From positions 124,001-188,000 of the forward strand of contig JAIUPC010000006.1 of the NCBI GenBank assembly GCA_020161655.1: 64,000 bases of DNA, given 5' to 3'. This DNA is from Pseudomonadota bacterium (lineage in GTDB: Bacteria; Pseudomonadota; Alphaproteobacteria; Rhodobacterales; Rhodobacteraceae). Below are positions 35,296 through 44,603 of the stretch, in pieces. Numbering within the stretch: the first letter of the stretch is position 1; each line of letters begins with the position of its first letter. A model generated the notes under the pieces. The model was not told the DNA's origin, searched no databases, and worked only from the letters and a program-made list of their open reading frames with translations. The translations under genes and the position numbers were made by a program.

Positions 35296-35985
35296 ATGAC
35301 GCTTCAGTTGAATGAATTGTCAGACGATTTCGACAGATCAAGTGCTCCGGTGGGCCCGGTGAAAATCAGCTACCGTTCGGGTATCTACCGCAACTATTGC
35401 AAGCGTCCGTTTGACATTCTGGCCGTGTTGGCGGGCAGCGTGATCGTCGGGCCTCTCATCCTTTTCATCGCGATCCTGGTCGCCTTCGACGGATCGAACC
35501 CGTTCTACTGGAACGAGCGCGTCGGCCGTGGCGGTCGGACGTTCCGGATGCTGAAGCTCCGCACCATGGTGCCTGACGCGGACCGGCAACTTGAAGCCTA
35601 CCTGTCGCGCGATGCCGAGGCCCGGCTTGAGTGGAACAGCACGCAGAAACTCAAGTCCGACCCCCGCATCACCTGGCTCGGTCGTTTCCTGCGCAAGACC
35701 TCGCTCGATGAGCTGCCGCAACTCTGGAACGTGCTGATCGGTGATATGTCGCTTGTCGGGCCGCGGCCGATGATGCCGAGCCAGAGGCCGCTCTATCATG
35801 GCCTCGCCTATTACAACCTGCGACCGGGCATCACCGGCGTGTGGCAGGTCTCCGACCGCAATGAAAGTGCCTTCTCGAAGCGCGCCGATTTCGATACTGA
35901 GTATGACGAAACGCTGTCCTTGCGTAACGATCTCTGGCTTTTGTGGTCGACAGTCTGGGTGGTCCTCAAGGGCACCGGCTATTGA
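35296..35985 (+). CDS. Undecaprenyl-phosphate sugar phosphotransferase
   Basis: A 229-aa monotopic phosphoglycosyltransferase, the initiating enzyme that loads the first sugar-phosphate on undecaprenyl phosphate. One hydrophobic hairpin (DILAVLAGSVIVGPLILFIAI) is followed by the catalytic core: FYWNERVGRGGRTFRMLKLR, then KTSLDELPQLWNVLIGDMSLVGPRP. The length is that of the bare catalytic domain; the extra four-TM domain of WbaP/WcaJ is absent. It starts the plus-strand run of EPS genes. Confidence 0.93.
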   Translation: MTLQLNELSDDFDRSSAPVGPVKISYRSGIYRNYCKRPFDILAVLAGSVIVGPLILFIAILVAFDGSNPFYWNERVGRGGRTFRMLKLRTMVPDADRQLEAYLSRDAEARLEWNSTQKLKSDPRITWLGRFLRKTSLDELPQLWNVLIGDMSLVGPRPMMPSQRPLYHGLAYYNLRPGITGVWQVSDRNESAFSKRADFDTEYDETLSLRNDLWLLWSTVWVVLKGTGY

Positions 35986-36104
35986 GTTGCTGAATTGCCC
36001 CCCTGCCTGGAAGCAGGCAAACGCCGCCTGAAAATCGGCTTTCCGCCACAATCGCGCCGTTCTGTTCGCGTACTGGCACAAGTAGCAGTAAGTGAGGAAG
36101 ATTG

Positions 36105-38558
36105 ATGCCCCTGCGCAAACTACTGGTTTCCACGGTCCTGGCTGCCGGCCTGATGACGCTGGCCGCCTGCGAGTCATCCGAGGAACGCGCGGAGAAGTTC
36201 TACCAGTCGGGCATGAACTATCTCGAAGAGGGCGACGTCGACCGCGCGCTGGTGGAATTTCGCAACGTCTTCAAGCTGAACGGCGAGCACAAGGAAGCGC
36301 GCCGTGCTTACGCCAGGGTGGAGCGTGACCGCGGCCGGCTGCGTGAAGCGTTCTCCCAGTACCTGCGCCTTGTCGAACAGTATCCGGAAGAAATCGAGGC
36401 GATGCAGGCACTGGCGGAGATGGCGGTCGCCAATGGCGACTGGGAAGTGGCGGAGCGCTACGCCACCCCTGCCGTCAAGCTTCAGCCGGAAAACAACGCC
36501 CTCCTCGCGGTCAAGGCGGCGGCTGATTACGGTCTGGCGAACCAGCAGAACGATGCGGCCCGGATCGTCGATGCCCTGAAGCGCATCAACGAATTGCGCA
36601 AGGCCGACCCGAAAAACATCCTCCTGCGCCGCGTCGTCATTGACGATCTTCTCCGCGCGCAGGACTTCCAGGACGCCCTGACCGAAATCGACGCGGCGAT
36701 CGAGCTTGAGCCGAGGGACCGACAGCTTTTTGCGCAGCGGATGGCGGTGCTTTCGGCCCTTGGCGATGACGCCGGCGTCGAAGCCGGGCTGATCGACATG
36801 GTGGCGCGCTTCCCCGAAGCCGCGGAAATGAGCGAGACCTTGGTGCGCTGGTACCTCTCGCGCGACGAGTTCGACAAGGCCGAGGCGCATCTGCGCAGCC
36901 GCATCGACATGAAGTCTCCAGACGTGAACAGGATCTTTGCCCTGGTGCGTTTCCTGGCCGAACATCGGGGCGCGAAGATCGCCGTGGGCGAGCTTGACAA
37001 GGCCATTGCCGCCGGTGCGAACGCGCCGATCTACCTTTCGGCGCGGGCCGGCTTCCTCTTCGATCTCGGTCAGCGCGAAGAGGCGATCACCGCCATGCGC
37101 GAGGTGCTAAAGGCAGAGAGCAACCCTGACGACAGCCGGCGCATGAAGATCGGCCTCGCGCGAATGCTTACTTCCGCAGGCCAGCCCGATGAGGCGCGAA
37201 AGCTTGTCGATGAGGTTCTGGCCGAGGATTCTGGTGCCGTCGAGGCGCTCAAGCTCAAGGCGACCTGGCAGATTCAGGACGATCAGACCGGCGACGCGAT
37301 CTCGACCCTGCGCCGGGCCATCGACGGAAACCCAGGCGACGCATCACTTCTGACGCTGCTGGCGCAGGCCTATGAACGGGACGGCAACCGCGACCTCATG
37401 CGCGAGACGCTGTCGCTTGCCGTCAACGCCTCCAACCGTGCGCCGGATGAATCGCTGCGCTATGCACAGCTTCTCGCCTCCGAAAACAAGCTCGTTCAGG
37501 CCGAGGGTGTCATCATCGACGCTCTGCGCCTGTCGCCCAACAATCTTGGGTTGCTGGTGCCGCTCGGCCAGATCTATGTGGCCATGCAGGACTGGCCGAG
37601 GGCCGATGGCGTCGTCTCGCTGCTGGAAGAGTCCAAGGACGCAAACGGGCGCGCCGCCGCGATCGCCCTCAAGTCCACCGCGCTGAACGGCCAGCAGAAA
37701 TCGGACGAGGCGATCGGGTATCTCCAGAGCCTCGCCAAGGACGGCCAGGCCGATATCGGAACCAAGGTCGCGATCATCAGGACCCATGTCGCGAACCGCC
37801 AGATCGACCGCGCGCTGGCCTTCGCCAACGAGATGCTGGAGCAGGAGCCGGACAATCCCGAGGTGCAGTTCATCCAGGGCTCCGTCCAGGCTCTGGCAGG
37901 GAACACCGCCGATGCGGAAAGCACGATGCGCCAACTCGTCGAGGAAGATCCGGCGCGCATCCAGGCCTGGCTGTCGCTGGTGCGGATCGTCGCCAATGAC
38001 CCGAACCGCTCCGAGGAGACGGGAAAGCTGATCGACGAGGCCCTGAATGCCGCACCGGACGTCCCCGAATTGAAGTGGGCAAAGGCCGGACTGCTCGAAC
38101 GCAACGCCGATTTTGCTGGCGCCATCGCGATTTACGAGGCGCTCTACAAGGAAAACAGCGGCAATCCGATCATTGCCAACAACCTTGCGAGCCTTCTGTC
38201 GATGCACGGCACCGACCCTGACAGCCTGAACCGTGCCGACCTCATCGCGCGACGCCTGCGCGACAGCACGGTGCCGGCCTTCCAGGACACCTATGGCTGG
38301 ATCGCCTATCTGCGCGGCAACTTCGCCGATGCCGAGGCGAACCTCGTCAAGGCCGCCGCCGGCCTGACGGAGGACCCCTCGGTGCAATACCATCTGGCGA
38401 TGGCCTACCTTGCCCGCGAAAAGCGGAGCGAGGCACTGTTGCAATTCAAGAAGATGTTCGCGCTTCTGCCGAAGGAGGGCCCCCAGCCCGACTTTGCGCG
38501 GACCGCACGGCAGGAAATGGACAAGCTCGAAGCGGCGGGGGTCACTGTCGGAAACTGA
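36105..38558 (+). CDS. PrsT-like TPR lipoprotein of the PEP-CTERM/EPS system
   Basis: An 817-aa protein with a lipoprotein signal peptide (LVSTVLAAGLMTLAAC, lipobox LAAC, lipidation Cys near residue 24) and then about 20 tetratricopeptide repeats to the end. It starts at ATG 36105 with GAGGAAG upstream; TTG 36102 is in frame but unlikely. Proteins of this length and plan accompany exosortase EPS loci (called PrsT). They are thought to scaffold the export machinery or handle sorted proteins at the outer membrane. It is followed by the OPX gene after 131 nt. Confidence 0.88.
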   Translation: MPLRKLLVSTVLAAGLMTLAACESSEERAEKFYQSGMNYLEEGDVDRALVEFRNVFKLNGEHKEARRAYARVERDRGRLREAFSQYLRLVEQYPEEIEAMQALAEMAVANGDWEVAERYATPAVKLQPENNALLAVKAAADYGLANQQNDAARIVDALKRINELRKADPKNILLRRVVIDDLLRAQDFQDALTEIDAAIELEPRDRQLFAQRMAVLSALGDDAGVEAGLIDMVARFPEAAEMSETLVRWYLSRDEFDKAEAHLRSRIDMKSPDVNRIFALVRFLAEHRGAKIAVGELDKAIAAGANAPIYLSARAGFLFDLGQREEAITAMREVLKAESNPDDSRRMKIGLARMLTSAGQPDEARKLVDEVLAEDSGAVEALKLKATWQIQDDQTGDAISTLRRAIDGNPGDASLLTLLAQAYERDGNRDLMRETLSLAVNASNRAPDESLRYAQLLASENKLVQAEGVIIDALRLSPNNLGLLVPLGQIYVAMQDWPRADGVVSLLEESKDANGRAAAIALKSTALNGQQKSDEAIGYLQSLAKDGQADIGTKVAIIRTHVANRQIDRALAFANEMLEQEPDNPEVQFIQGSVQALAGNTADAESTMRQLVEEDPARIQAWLSLVRIVANDPNRSEETGKLIDEALNAAPDVPELKWAKAGLLERNADFAGAIAIYEALYKENSGNPIIANNLASLLSMHGTDPDSLNRADLIARRLRDSTVPAFQDTYGWIAYLRGNFADAEANLVKAAAGLTEDPSVQYHLAMAYLAREKRSEALLQFKKMFALLPKEGPQPDFARTARQEMDKLEAAGVTVGN

Positions 38559-38689
38559 CCGCGCGCGTGTTGCGCAACTGGCACGATGCCAGGCGCCGGA
38601 TGCCTACAATGTTAAGTTGTCGAGTTAACATTTTGATTTCGCAACCATCGGGCTTACTCTGACCCCGATTCGAACCACCGGGTGAAACT

Positions 38690-39322
38690 ATGCTCAAGAC
38701 CTTCCTTGGCCTGATGCTGGCCGTTCTTCTCGCTCCCGCCGCCTGGGCGCAGGGCTACAGCATCCAGCCCGGCGACGTACTGCAAATGGAAGTGCTCGAG
38801 GACCCGAGCCTCAACCGAAGCCTGCTCGTTCTGCCGGACGGCACCGTCAGCCTGCCGCTGGTCGGCTCGGTCCGCGCCTCGGGCAAGAGCGTCGAGGGGC
38901 TGCGCAGTGCCATCTCGACGGCGCTGGCGCCGAACTTCGCCTCGCCTCCGTCGGTCACGCTTTCGGTCGGCCAGCTGAACCCGGTGACTTCCGCCGTGAC
39001 CAACGCCGCCGCCCAGGCCGCCGCCGCGAACTACCAGCCCTACGGCACCGTCTCGATCTATGCGATGGGCGAATTCAACACCCAGGGTCGCCTGGACGTG
39101 CGCAGCGGCACCACTCTCCTGCAATTTCTTGCCGAAACGGGCGGGCTGAGCCGCTTCGCCGCCACCAAGCGCATCCAGTTGCGCCGTGCCGACAAGAAGA
39201 CTGGCACGGAAACAGTGTACAACTACAACTACAAGGCAGTACAAGCCGGAGCAAAGGCGCCCGCGATCGTGCTTCGCGAAGGCGATGTCATCGTGGCACC
39301 GGAGAGAAAACTCTTCGAATAG
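38690..39322 (+). CDS. Polysaccharide export protein (OPX/Wza-like, short)
   Basis: The protein has 210 aa. Its signal peptide (LGLMLAVLLAPAAWA) lacks a lipobox cysteine. A Poly_export domain follows (YSIQPGDVLQMEVLEDPSLN, LLVLPDGTVSLPLVGSV), then a SLBB-type domain (GEFNTQGRLDVRSGTTLLQF). No C-terminal amphipathic helix for outer-membrane insertion is seen. It is about half the length of Wza. It is therefore a short OPX that probably needs a separate outer-membrane pore; the next gene, 12 nt on, encodes a barrel. Confidence 0.9.
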   Translation: MLKTFLGLMLAVLLAPAAWAQGYSIQPGDVLQMEVLEDPSLNRSLLVLPDGTVSLPLVGSVRASGKSVEGLRSAISTALAPNFASPPSVTLSVGQLNPVTSAVTNAAAQAAAANYQPYGTVSIYAMGEFNTQGRLDVRSGTTLLQFLAETGGLSRFAATKRIQLRRADKKTGTETVYNYNYKAVQAGAKAPAIVLREGDVIVAPERKLFE

Positions 39323-39334
39323 AGGGCAGACCGA

Positions 39335-40831
39335 GTGGTGGGGACGAGCAGTAGAAAAATCGCGGTAATCGCGGCCCTGTCGACACTGATACCGAACAGC
39401 GCCCTCCCTCAGCAGGGGGGCGTAGTCACGACTCCGGGCACGCAGACTACCGTGCCAGTTGCGGCGGCGGGGCAAACCGTTGCCCGCGGAACCACAGCCG
39501 CGGCGCGTGGAGGGCTGCCCGCGAACACTGCCGGGTTGCAGATCGACCTGAACGTGTCGAGCGATCTCAGCTTCGACGACAACCAGGCACTCAGCAACGT
39601 CAGCGCGGGCGACGCGACGATCTCCGACACGAAGCTGAGCTTCGGCCTTTCGAACATCACGCCGCGCGACACGCTTTCGCTGCAAGCATCGACGGTGCTG
39701 CGCTTCGCCGACATTCCTGGGCGCAGCGTTGCGGGCTTCGAGGATCAGAACGCCCGCTTCAACTACGCCCGCGACGGCGTGGACAGCCGTTTCACCGCGG
39801 ACGCGCGCTACCGTCATGCCGACCGCGAATTCCTCGACCCCTTCCAGGTCGAGCAGGAAGAACAGACGCTCGGCCAGTTGATCGGCGGCGGCGGCACCGT
39901 GACCTGGCTTTCGGGTGGCGCATCCTATGTCACCGGCATCAACGCCCCGCTGGGCTTCCAGTTCTCGGTGCGTCACGACGAACAGAGCTACGATGCGTTG
40001 GCGCAATCGGTCGACCCGCTGCTTTTCGACCGTACCACCGACCGCGCGAACGCCACCGTGACCGCGCGGGTCTCGCCTGTCATGCAACTGCGCGCCAGTG
40101 CCGGGATCACCCAGTATGACGCCAGCGATGCGGTCAATACCGACCGGGAGACGCTCGACTACTCCGTCGGGGCCGTCATGGACATCAACCCGGTCCTGCT
40201 GCTCGATGCCCAGATCGGCTACACCGATATCACCACCGACACGACAAGCGGCCAGACAACGGATTCCGGTGTCACAGGGACGGCGCGCCTGACCAAGAGC
40301 CTGCCCAACGGCTCAATCTATGGCGACTTCGCTTCGTCAGTGAACCAGAACGGTACGCAGACCAGCTTGAGTTTCGGGCGCAGCATGACGCTGCCCAACG
40401 GGAACTTCTCTGGCATGGCCGGTGTCACACATACACCCGGCGGCAGCCTGAGACTGACAGGGACGTTGTCCTACAGTCACGACCTTCGTTCGAGCAACAT
40501 CACCGTAACCGGCGCCCGCAGCGTGTCCACCAATGGCCTCGATCAGGACGTTCTGAATACCCGCCTCTCGGTGGCCTATTCCTACCTGATCAACAACAAC
40601 TCTTCGCTCAATCTTTCTGCGGACTGGGGCCGCTCCGAGGGCGCCGACAGCAATTCAGGCATCAATGACACGGACCGCACCACGCTCAGGGCGTCCTACA
40701 CCCGTGCGCTGACCCGGGACTGGAACATGACCGGCGGCCTTCAGATCCGCCGCCGTGCAGACAATTCCGGGGACGCCCAGTCCAATTCGGTGTTCCTGAC
40801 GCTGGACCGTGGCTTCAGTTTCCGACCCTGA
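39335..40831 (+). CDS. Outer-membrane beta-barrel protein of the exosortase EPS system
   Basis: The protein has 498 aa. It starts at GTG 39335 (GTG 39338 equally possible) after GAGGG. The signal peptide is IAVIAALSTLIPNSALP. The body shows many alternating polar/hydrophobic strands separated by Asp/Asn/Gly turns and ends in F at FSFRP, typical for outer-membrane barrels. It corresponds to the PEP-CTERM-associated barrel family (TIGR03016-like). A plausible role, by analogy with OPX plus barrel pairs in other bacteria, is the exit pore for the polysaccharide. Confidence 0.82.
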   Translation: MVGTSSRKIAVIAALSTLIPNSALPQQGGVVTTPGTQTTVPVAAAGQTVARGTTAAARGGLPANTAGLQIDLNVSSDLSFDDNQALSNVSAGDATISDTKLSFGLSNITPRDTLSLQASTVLRFADIPGRSVAGFEDQNARFNYARDGVDSRFTADARYRHADREFLDPFQVEQEEQTLGQLIGGGGTVTWLSGGASYVTGINAPLGFQFSVRHDEQSYDALAQSVDPLLFDRTTDRANATVTARVSPVMQLRASAGITQYDASDAVNTDRETLDYSVGAVMDINPVLLLDAQIGYTDITTDTTSGQTTDSGVTGTARLTKSLPNGSIYGDFASSVNQNGTQTSLSFGRSMTLPNGNFSGMAGVTHTPGGSLRLTGTLSYSHDLRSSNITVTGARSVSTNGLDQDVLNTRLSVAYSYLINNNSSLNLSADWGRSEGADSNSGINDTDRTTLRASYTRALTRDWNMTGGLQIRRRADNSGDAQSNSVFLTLDRGFSFRP

Positions 40832-40985
40832 GGCAATGGCCGCGCATGGCAGCCCCACGCGCGGCATTGGCAACGATGGGCCGGCAATGACGCAAAGTTC
40901 ACCGCCCTCGGCCGGTTGCCAGTCGATCTACGTCTGGGAATGTCTTATCTTGTCGCAGTTTGAGTAGTCCTGGATTCCATCGCGC

Positions 40986-42584
40986 ATGACGCACAGCTCC
41001 TCCCCGGACGAGGCCACAGGCCGCGCGTCCCTGTCTTCAAGCCCTGTGGGCTTTGCGCTATTCGTGGCGCTTCTGGTCGCGTCGCTGCCGATCTTCTGGC
41101 TTGGCTACGATTCCCTGGCCCGCGCCTGGTCGACGGCCGAATACAGCCACGGCCCGCTCATTCCGATCATCTCGCTCTATCTCTTCCTGCGCGAACTGCG
41201 CGGGATGCCACCGCCCGGTCCTGCGCGCATCATCTGGCCCGGACTTGTCACCATCGCCGCCGGCCTGTCGCTGGCGGCGCTCGGCAACATGATGCGGGTG
41301 CCCGACATCGTCACCTATGCCTTCATCATCTGGGTCGGCGGCGTCGTCCTCAGCGTCTTCGGCTGGGACCGCGGGCGGCTGCACATGCTGCCGGTCGTGC
41401 ATCTGGTGTTCATGCTGCCCCTGCCGCAGCTTCTCTACTGGAAACTGACGATCTTCTTGCAGGGCGTCTCGTCAGAGCTTGGCGTCTGGTTCGTCGAACT
41501 GGCCGGCGTCGCGGTCTATCTCGAAGGCAACGTGATCGACCTCGGGGTCTACAAGCTTCAGGTCGCCGAGGCCTGTTCGGGCCTGCGCTACCTTTTCCCG
41601 ATCCTCAGCTTCTCCTACCTCTTCGCGATCCTCTACCGGGGACCGTTCTGGCACAAGATCGTGCTCCTGCTCTCCGCCGCGCCGCTCACGGTGTTCATGA
41701 ATTCCGTACGCATCGGCATCATCGGCATCCTCGTCGACCGCTATGGCATCGAACAGGCCGAAGGCTTCCTGCACTTCTTCGAGGGCTGGGTGATCTTCCT
41801 GATCTGCGTCGGCATCCTTTTCCTGCTCGCGATGGTGCTGCAACGCCTCGCGCCGACACCGCTTAGCCTCTCCGAGGCGATCGACCTCGACTTTCAGGGC
41901 ATGGGCCCGATCACGGCGCGGGTCTTCGGCATCCAGCCGGCGGCGGGCCTTTTCGGCGCGGTGATCCTGACCGCGATGGTCTCCGCGGCCTGGCAGTTCC
42001 TGCCGGCGCCGCCACTTTCTGCACCCGAACGCGCGCCGCTGGCGCTTTATCCGCGCAACATCGACGGCTGGCAGAGCTACACCGAAAACCTCGATCCCAA
42101 GATCGAGAAGGTCCTCGCTGCGGACGACTACCTCAACGCGATCTACCAGCGCCCCGACGCGACCCAGCCGGTAAGCTTCTTCGTCGCCTGGTACGACAAG
42201 CAGACCGAGGGTCAGGGCATCCACTCCCCCGAGGTCTGCCTGCCGACCGGCGGGTGGGAGGTTTTCACCCTCGACGAAGTGCCGCTCGACTTCACTGCGG
42301 AAGGCTACGGCACCTTCCTCGCCAATCGCGCGGTGATCCAGAAGGGCCTGTCGAAGCAGCTGGTGATCTACTGGTTCGAAGGGCGCGGCAAGCGCCAGTC
42401 GAACGACTTCCGCGCCAAGCTCGTCGTCCTGAAGGACAGCCTCGTCACCGGCCGGACCGATGGCGCGCTGGTCCGCTACGTCACCCCCATCGGCCCGGAT
42501 GAAACCGAGGCGGCGGCCGAGGCGCGGCTGATGGGCTTCATCCGCCTCAGCCTGCAGCCCTTGCCGCGCTTCGTGCCGTTCTGA
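40986..42584 (+). CDS. xrtD: Exosortase-EpsI fusion, XrtD type
   Basis: The protein has 532 aa. Residues about 20-310 are a polytopic exosortase with the complete proposed triad: C197 in [11 protein letters not shown]242 in NSVRIG, and H263 in FLHFFEGW. A further TM near 325 leads into a periplasmic EpsI domain with [12 protein letters not shown]. The exosortase cuts C-terminal sorting signals in the inner membrane. With the VPLPA-CTERM substrate at 30760-31431 this fits XrtD. The rhomboid gene follows after 2 nt. Confidence 0.92.
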   Translation: MTHSSSPDEATGRASLSSSPVGFALFVALLVASLPIFWLGYDSLARAWSTAEYSHGPLIPIISLYLFLRELRGMPPPGPARIIWPGLVTIAAGLSLAALGNMMRVPDIVTYAFIIWVGGVVLSVFGWDRGRLHMLPVVHLVFMLPLPQLLYWKLTIFLQGVSSELGVWFVELAGVAVYLEGNVIDLGVYKLQVAEACSGLRYLFPILSFSYLFAILYRGPFWHKIVLLLSAAPLTVFMNSVRIGIIGILVDRYGIEQAEGFLHFFEGWVIFLICVGILFLLAMVLQRLAPTPLSLSEAIDLDFQGMGPITARVFGIQPAAGLFGAVILTAMVSAAWQFLPAPPLSAPERAPLALYPRNIDGWQSYTENLDPKIEKVLAADDYLNAIYQRPDATQPVSFFVAWYDKQTEGQGIHSPEVCLPTGGWEVFTLDEVPLDFTAEGYGTFLANRAVIQKGLSKQLVIYWFEGRGKRQSNDFRAKLVVLKDSLVTGRTDGALVRYVTPIGPDETEAAAEARLMGFIRLSLQPLPRFVPF

Positions 42585-42586
42585 CC

Positions 42587-43222
42587 ATGAACGACGGCCA
42601 TGGCGCGCGCCGGCAGGTGCCGGCGGTGGTCTGGTTCCTGACCATCCTGTCGGTGATCCCCGAAGCGGTGCTGACCGGCGCAGATCTCGGGCTCTGGGGC
42701 AATGCCGACTGGCGCCTGACCGCCTATCAGTACGGTGCCTTCTGGTCCGGGCTCTTGCATGGCTGGCAACCGACCTATGCCGGCCAGCGGGAACTCATGT
42801 TCGTGACCTACGGCTTCCTGCATGGCGGGCTGTCGCATCTCGCGCTCAACATGGCGACGCTCGTCGCCTTCGGCGCCGTCCTTGTGCCGCGCTTCGGCAC
42901 GGCCTGCTTCCTGGCGCTCTATGCGCTCTCCCAGATCGGAGGCGGGCTCGCCTTCGCCTGGCTCGCGCCCGATGGCGCGCCGATGGTCGGCGCTTCGGGC
43001 GCGATCTTCGGGCTGGCCGGGGCCTTTCTCGCCATGGCCGCCGTGCAACTCAGGGGGCGCCAGCGCAGCATCGCGCCGGTGCTGCAATCGCTTGGCGCGC
43101 TCGTGCTCCTCAATGCCGTACTGTGGTGGGCGATGGACGGCGGCCTTGCCTGGCAGGCCCATCTCGGCGGTGCCGTCGCCGGGGCGCTCTACACGCTTTT
43201 CGCCCCGCCGCGGCGCGGCTGA
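42587..43222 (+). CDS. Rhomboid intramembrane serine protease
   Basis: A 211-aa protein with six hydrophobic segments. The dyad is S137 in GASGAIFGLAG and H192 in WQAHLGGAVAG. The oxyanion/loop motif FLHGGLSHLALNM is present at about 77-89. Rhomboids cut transmembrane helices within the membrane. It starts 2 nt after xrtD, so the two are translated from one message, suggesting work on the same substrates. GlyGly-CTERM rhombosortases are related, but no GlyGly-CTERM protein is in the window. Confidence 0.9.
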   Translation: MNDGHGARRQVPAVVWFLTILSVIPEAVLTGADLGLWGNADWRLTAYQYGAFWSGLLHGWQPTYAGQRELMFVTYGFLHGGLSHLALNMATLVAFGAVLVPRFGTACFLALYALSQIGGGLAFAWLAPDGAPMVGASGAIFGLAGAFLAMAAVQLRGRQRSIAPVLQSLGALVLLNAVLWWAMDGGLAWQAHLGGAVAGALYTLFAPPRRG

Positions 43223-44452
43223 CTACTTGCCCAACCGGGCAAAGATCCGGTCATAGGCCGCCAGAAGGTTCGGCACCGAATGCGCCCAGCTCAGCGCCGT
43301 CTCGACCCGCTCCCGCCCGGTGCGGCCCATCTCGGCCCGCCGCGCGGGATCGTCCATCAATTCCGCGATCTTCGCCGCAAAGTTCTTCGGGCTGTTCTTA
43401 GCCGCATAGACCGACGCCGCCCCCGCCGAGGCCCGCCCCTCCTTCAGGTCGAACTGCACCACCGGCAGCTCAAGCGTCATGTATTCCATCACCTTGTTCA
43501 TGGTTGAGATGTCGTTCATCTCGTTCTTCGGGTCCGGGCTGACCCCGATGTCGCAGGAATTGAGCGCGCGGAGAAGATCATCGCCGTAAAGCGCCCCGGT
43601 GAAGGTGAAATGCGCCGAAAGCCCCCGCCCGGCCACATCCTCCTCGACGGCGGGCAGCTCCGGCCCGAAGCCGACGATGATGAAATGGACATCCGCCCGC
43701 CCCATCTCGCGGATCAGGATATCCGCCGCCGCGACGAGAAGATCCATGCCCTCCTGCTGGCCGATGACGCCCACATAGCCCAGAACCGTTCCCGCGCCCT
43801 TGCGCATTGCCGGATCGCCGGGCCCGATGCGGAACTTCTCCACCTGCGGCGCCGAGCGGACGACGAAGACATCCTCGGGCGCCATCTTGCCCCGCTTGAT
43901 CGCGATCTGGCGAAAGCTTTCGTTCGTTGCGATCGACACCGAGGCGGTGGCGAAGGTCATCCTCTCCCAGATCAGCATGATCCGGTAGAGCAGGCCCTTC
44001 CGCCCGAACTTCGCCACGAAAAGCTCCGGGCAGACATCGTGGTGATCGAACAGGTAGCGCACCCCGCGCCAGCGGTACCACCAGGCCAGAAGAAAGACGA
44101 GATCGGGGGGATTGCAGCCGTGGATGACGTCAAAGCCCCTTGCCTTCCGCACCTGTCCGGCAAGCCGGAACCAGTGCCAGAGGGAGGAGAGATATTCCCT
44201 GGCATAGGCCGCCGCGCCGGAATGCGCCTCGGGCGGGGCCGGGTAGCGGAAGATCTCGATCCCGTCGATGATCTCGTGTTGCTTGTCCCATCCGCGCCCG
44301 GTGGGGCAGATGACCGTCACGGTGTAGCCGGCCTGCGTCAGGGTCGTCGCCTCCAGCCAGACGCGCCGGTCAAGCGGCACCGGAAGGTTTTCGACCACGA
44401 TCAATACGCGACGGCCCTGACCCCGCTGGTCGGGCAGCGGACTTGGGGTCAT
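43223..44452 (-). CDS. Glycosyltransferase, GT4-like
   Basis: A 409-aa GT-B enzyme starting at ATG 44452, with GAGG 5 nt upstream. The N-terminal half begins RRVLIVVENLPVPLDRRVWLE and has HGCNPPDLVFLLAWW and FDHHDVCPELF. The C-terminal half has VLGYVGVIGQQEGMDLLVAA and a donor-site segment SPDPKNEMNDISTMNKVMEY. This type is frequent in EPS loci. It is convergent with the rhomboid gene with no spacer. Confidence 0.87.
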   Translation of the reverse strand: MTPSPLPDQRGQGRRVLIVVENLPVPLDRRVWLEATTLTQAGYTVTVICPTGRGWDKQHEIIDGIEIFRYPAPPEAHSGAAAYAREYLSSLWHWFRLAGQVRKARGFDVIHGCNPPDLVFLLAWWYRWRGVRYLFDHHDVCPELFVAKFGRKGLLYRIMLIWERMTFATASVSIATNESFRQIAIKRGKMAPEDVFVVRSAPQVEKFRIGPGDPAMRKGAGTVLGYVGVIGQQEGMDLLVAAADILIREMGRADVHFIIVGFGPELPAVEEDVAGRGLSAHFTFTGALYGDDLLRALNSCDIGVSPDPKNEMNDISTMNKVMEYMTLELPVVQFDLKEGRASAGAASVYAAKNSPKNFAAKIAELMDDPARRAEMGRTGRERVETALSWAHSVPNLLAAYDRIFARLGK

Positions 44453-44603
44453 TTCCACCTCGTCGCTCCTCTCATCCGGCCCTCGGGCCTGCCCGGATAT
44501 CCCTGAGCGCCCCCGCCTCAAGTCCGCTGGTTTTGTAGCCGAGCGAGGGTGCCTTGGCAAAATGAAAATCCCCTGCCCCGGCCAGTGGTGAACACTCTGC
44601 GTC

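Noticed and set aside
36070..36090. Sigma-54-like TGGCAC upstream of prsT, and similar words near 26525, 26560, 30650, 35100 and 38578
   Set aside because: The spacing to a following GC is 6-9 nt, or no GC follows, rather than the 10 required between GG and GC of -24/-12 promoters. The enrichment may be real but is not a sigma-54 promoter.
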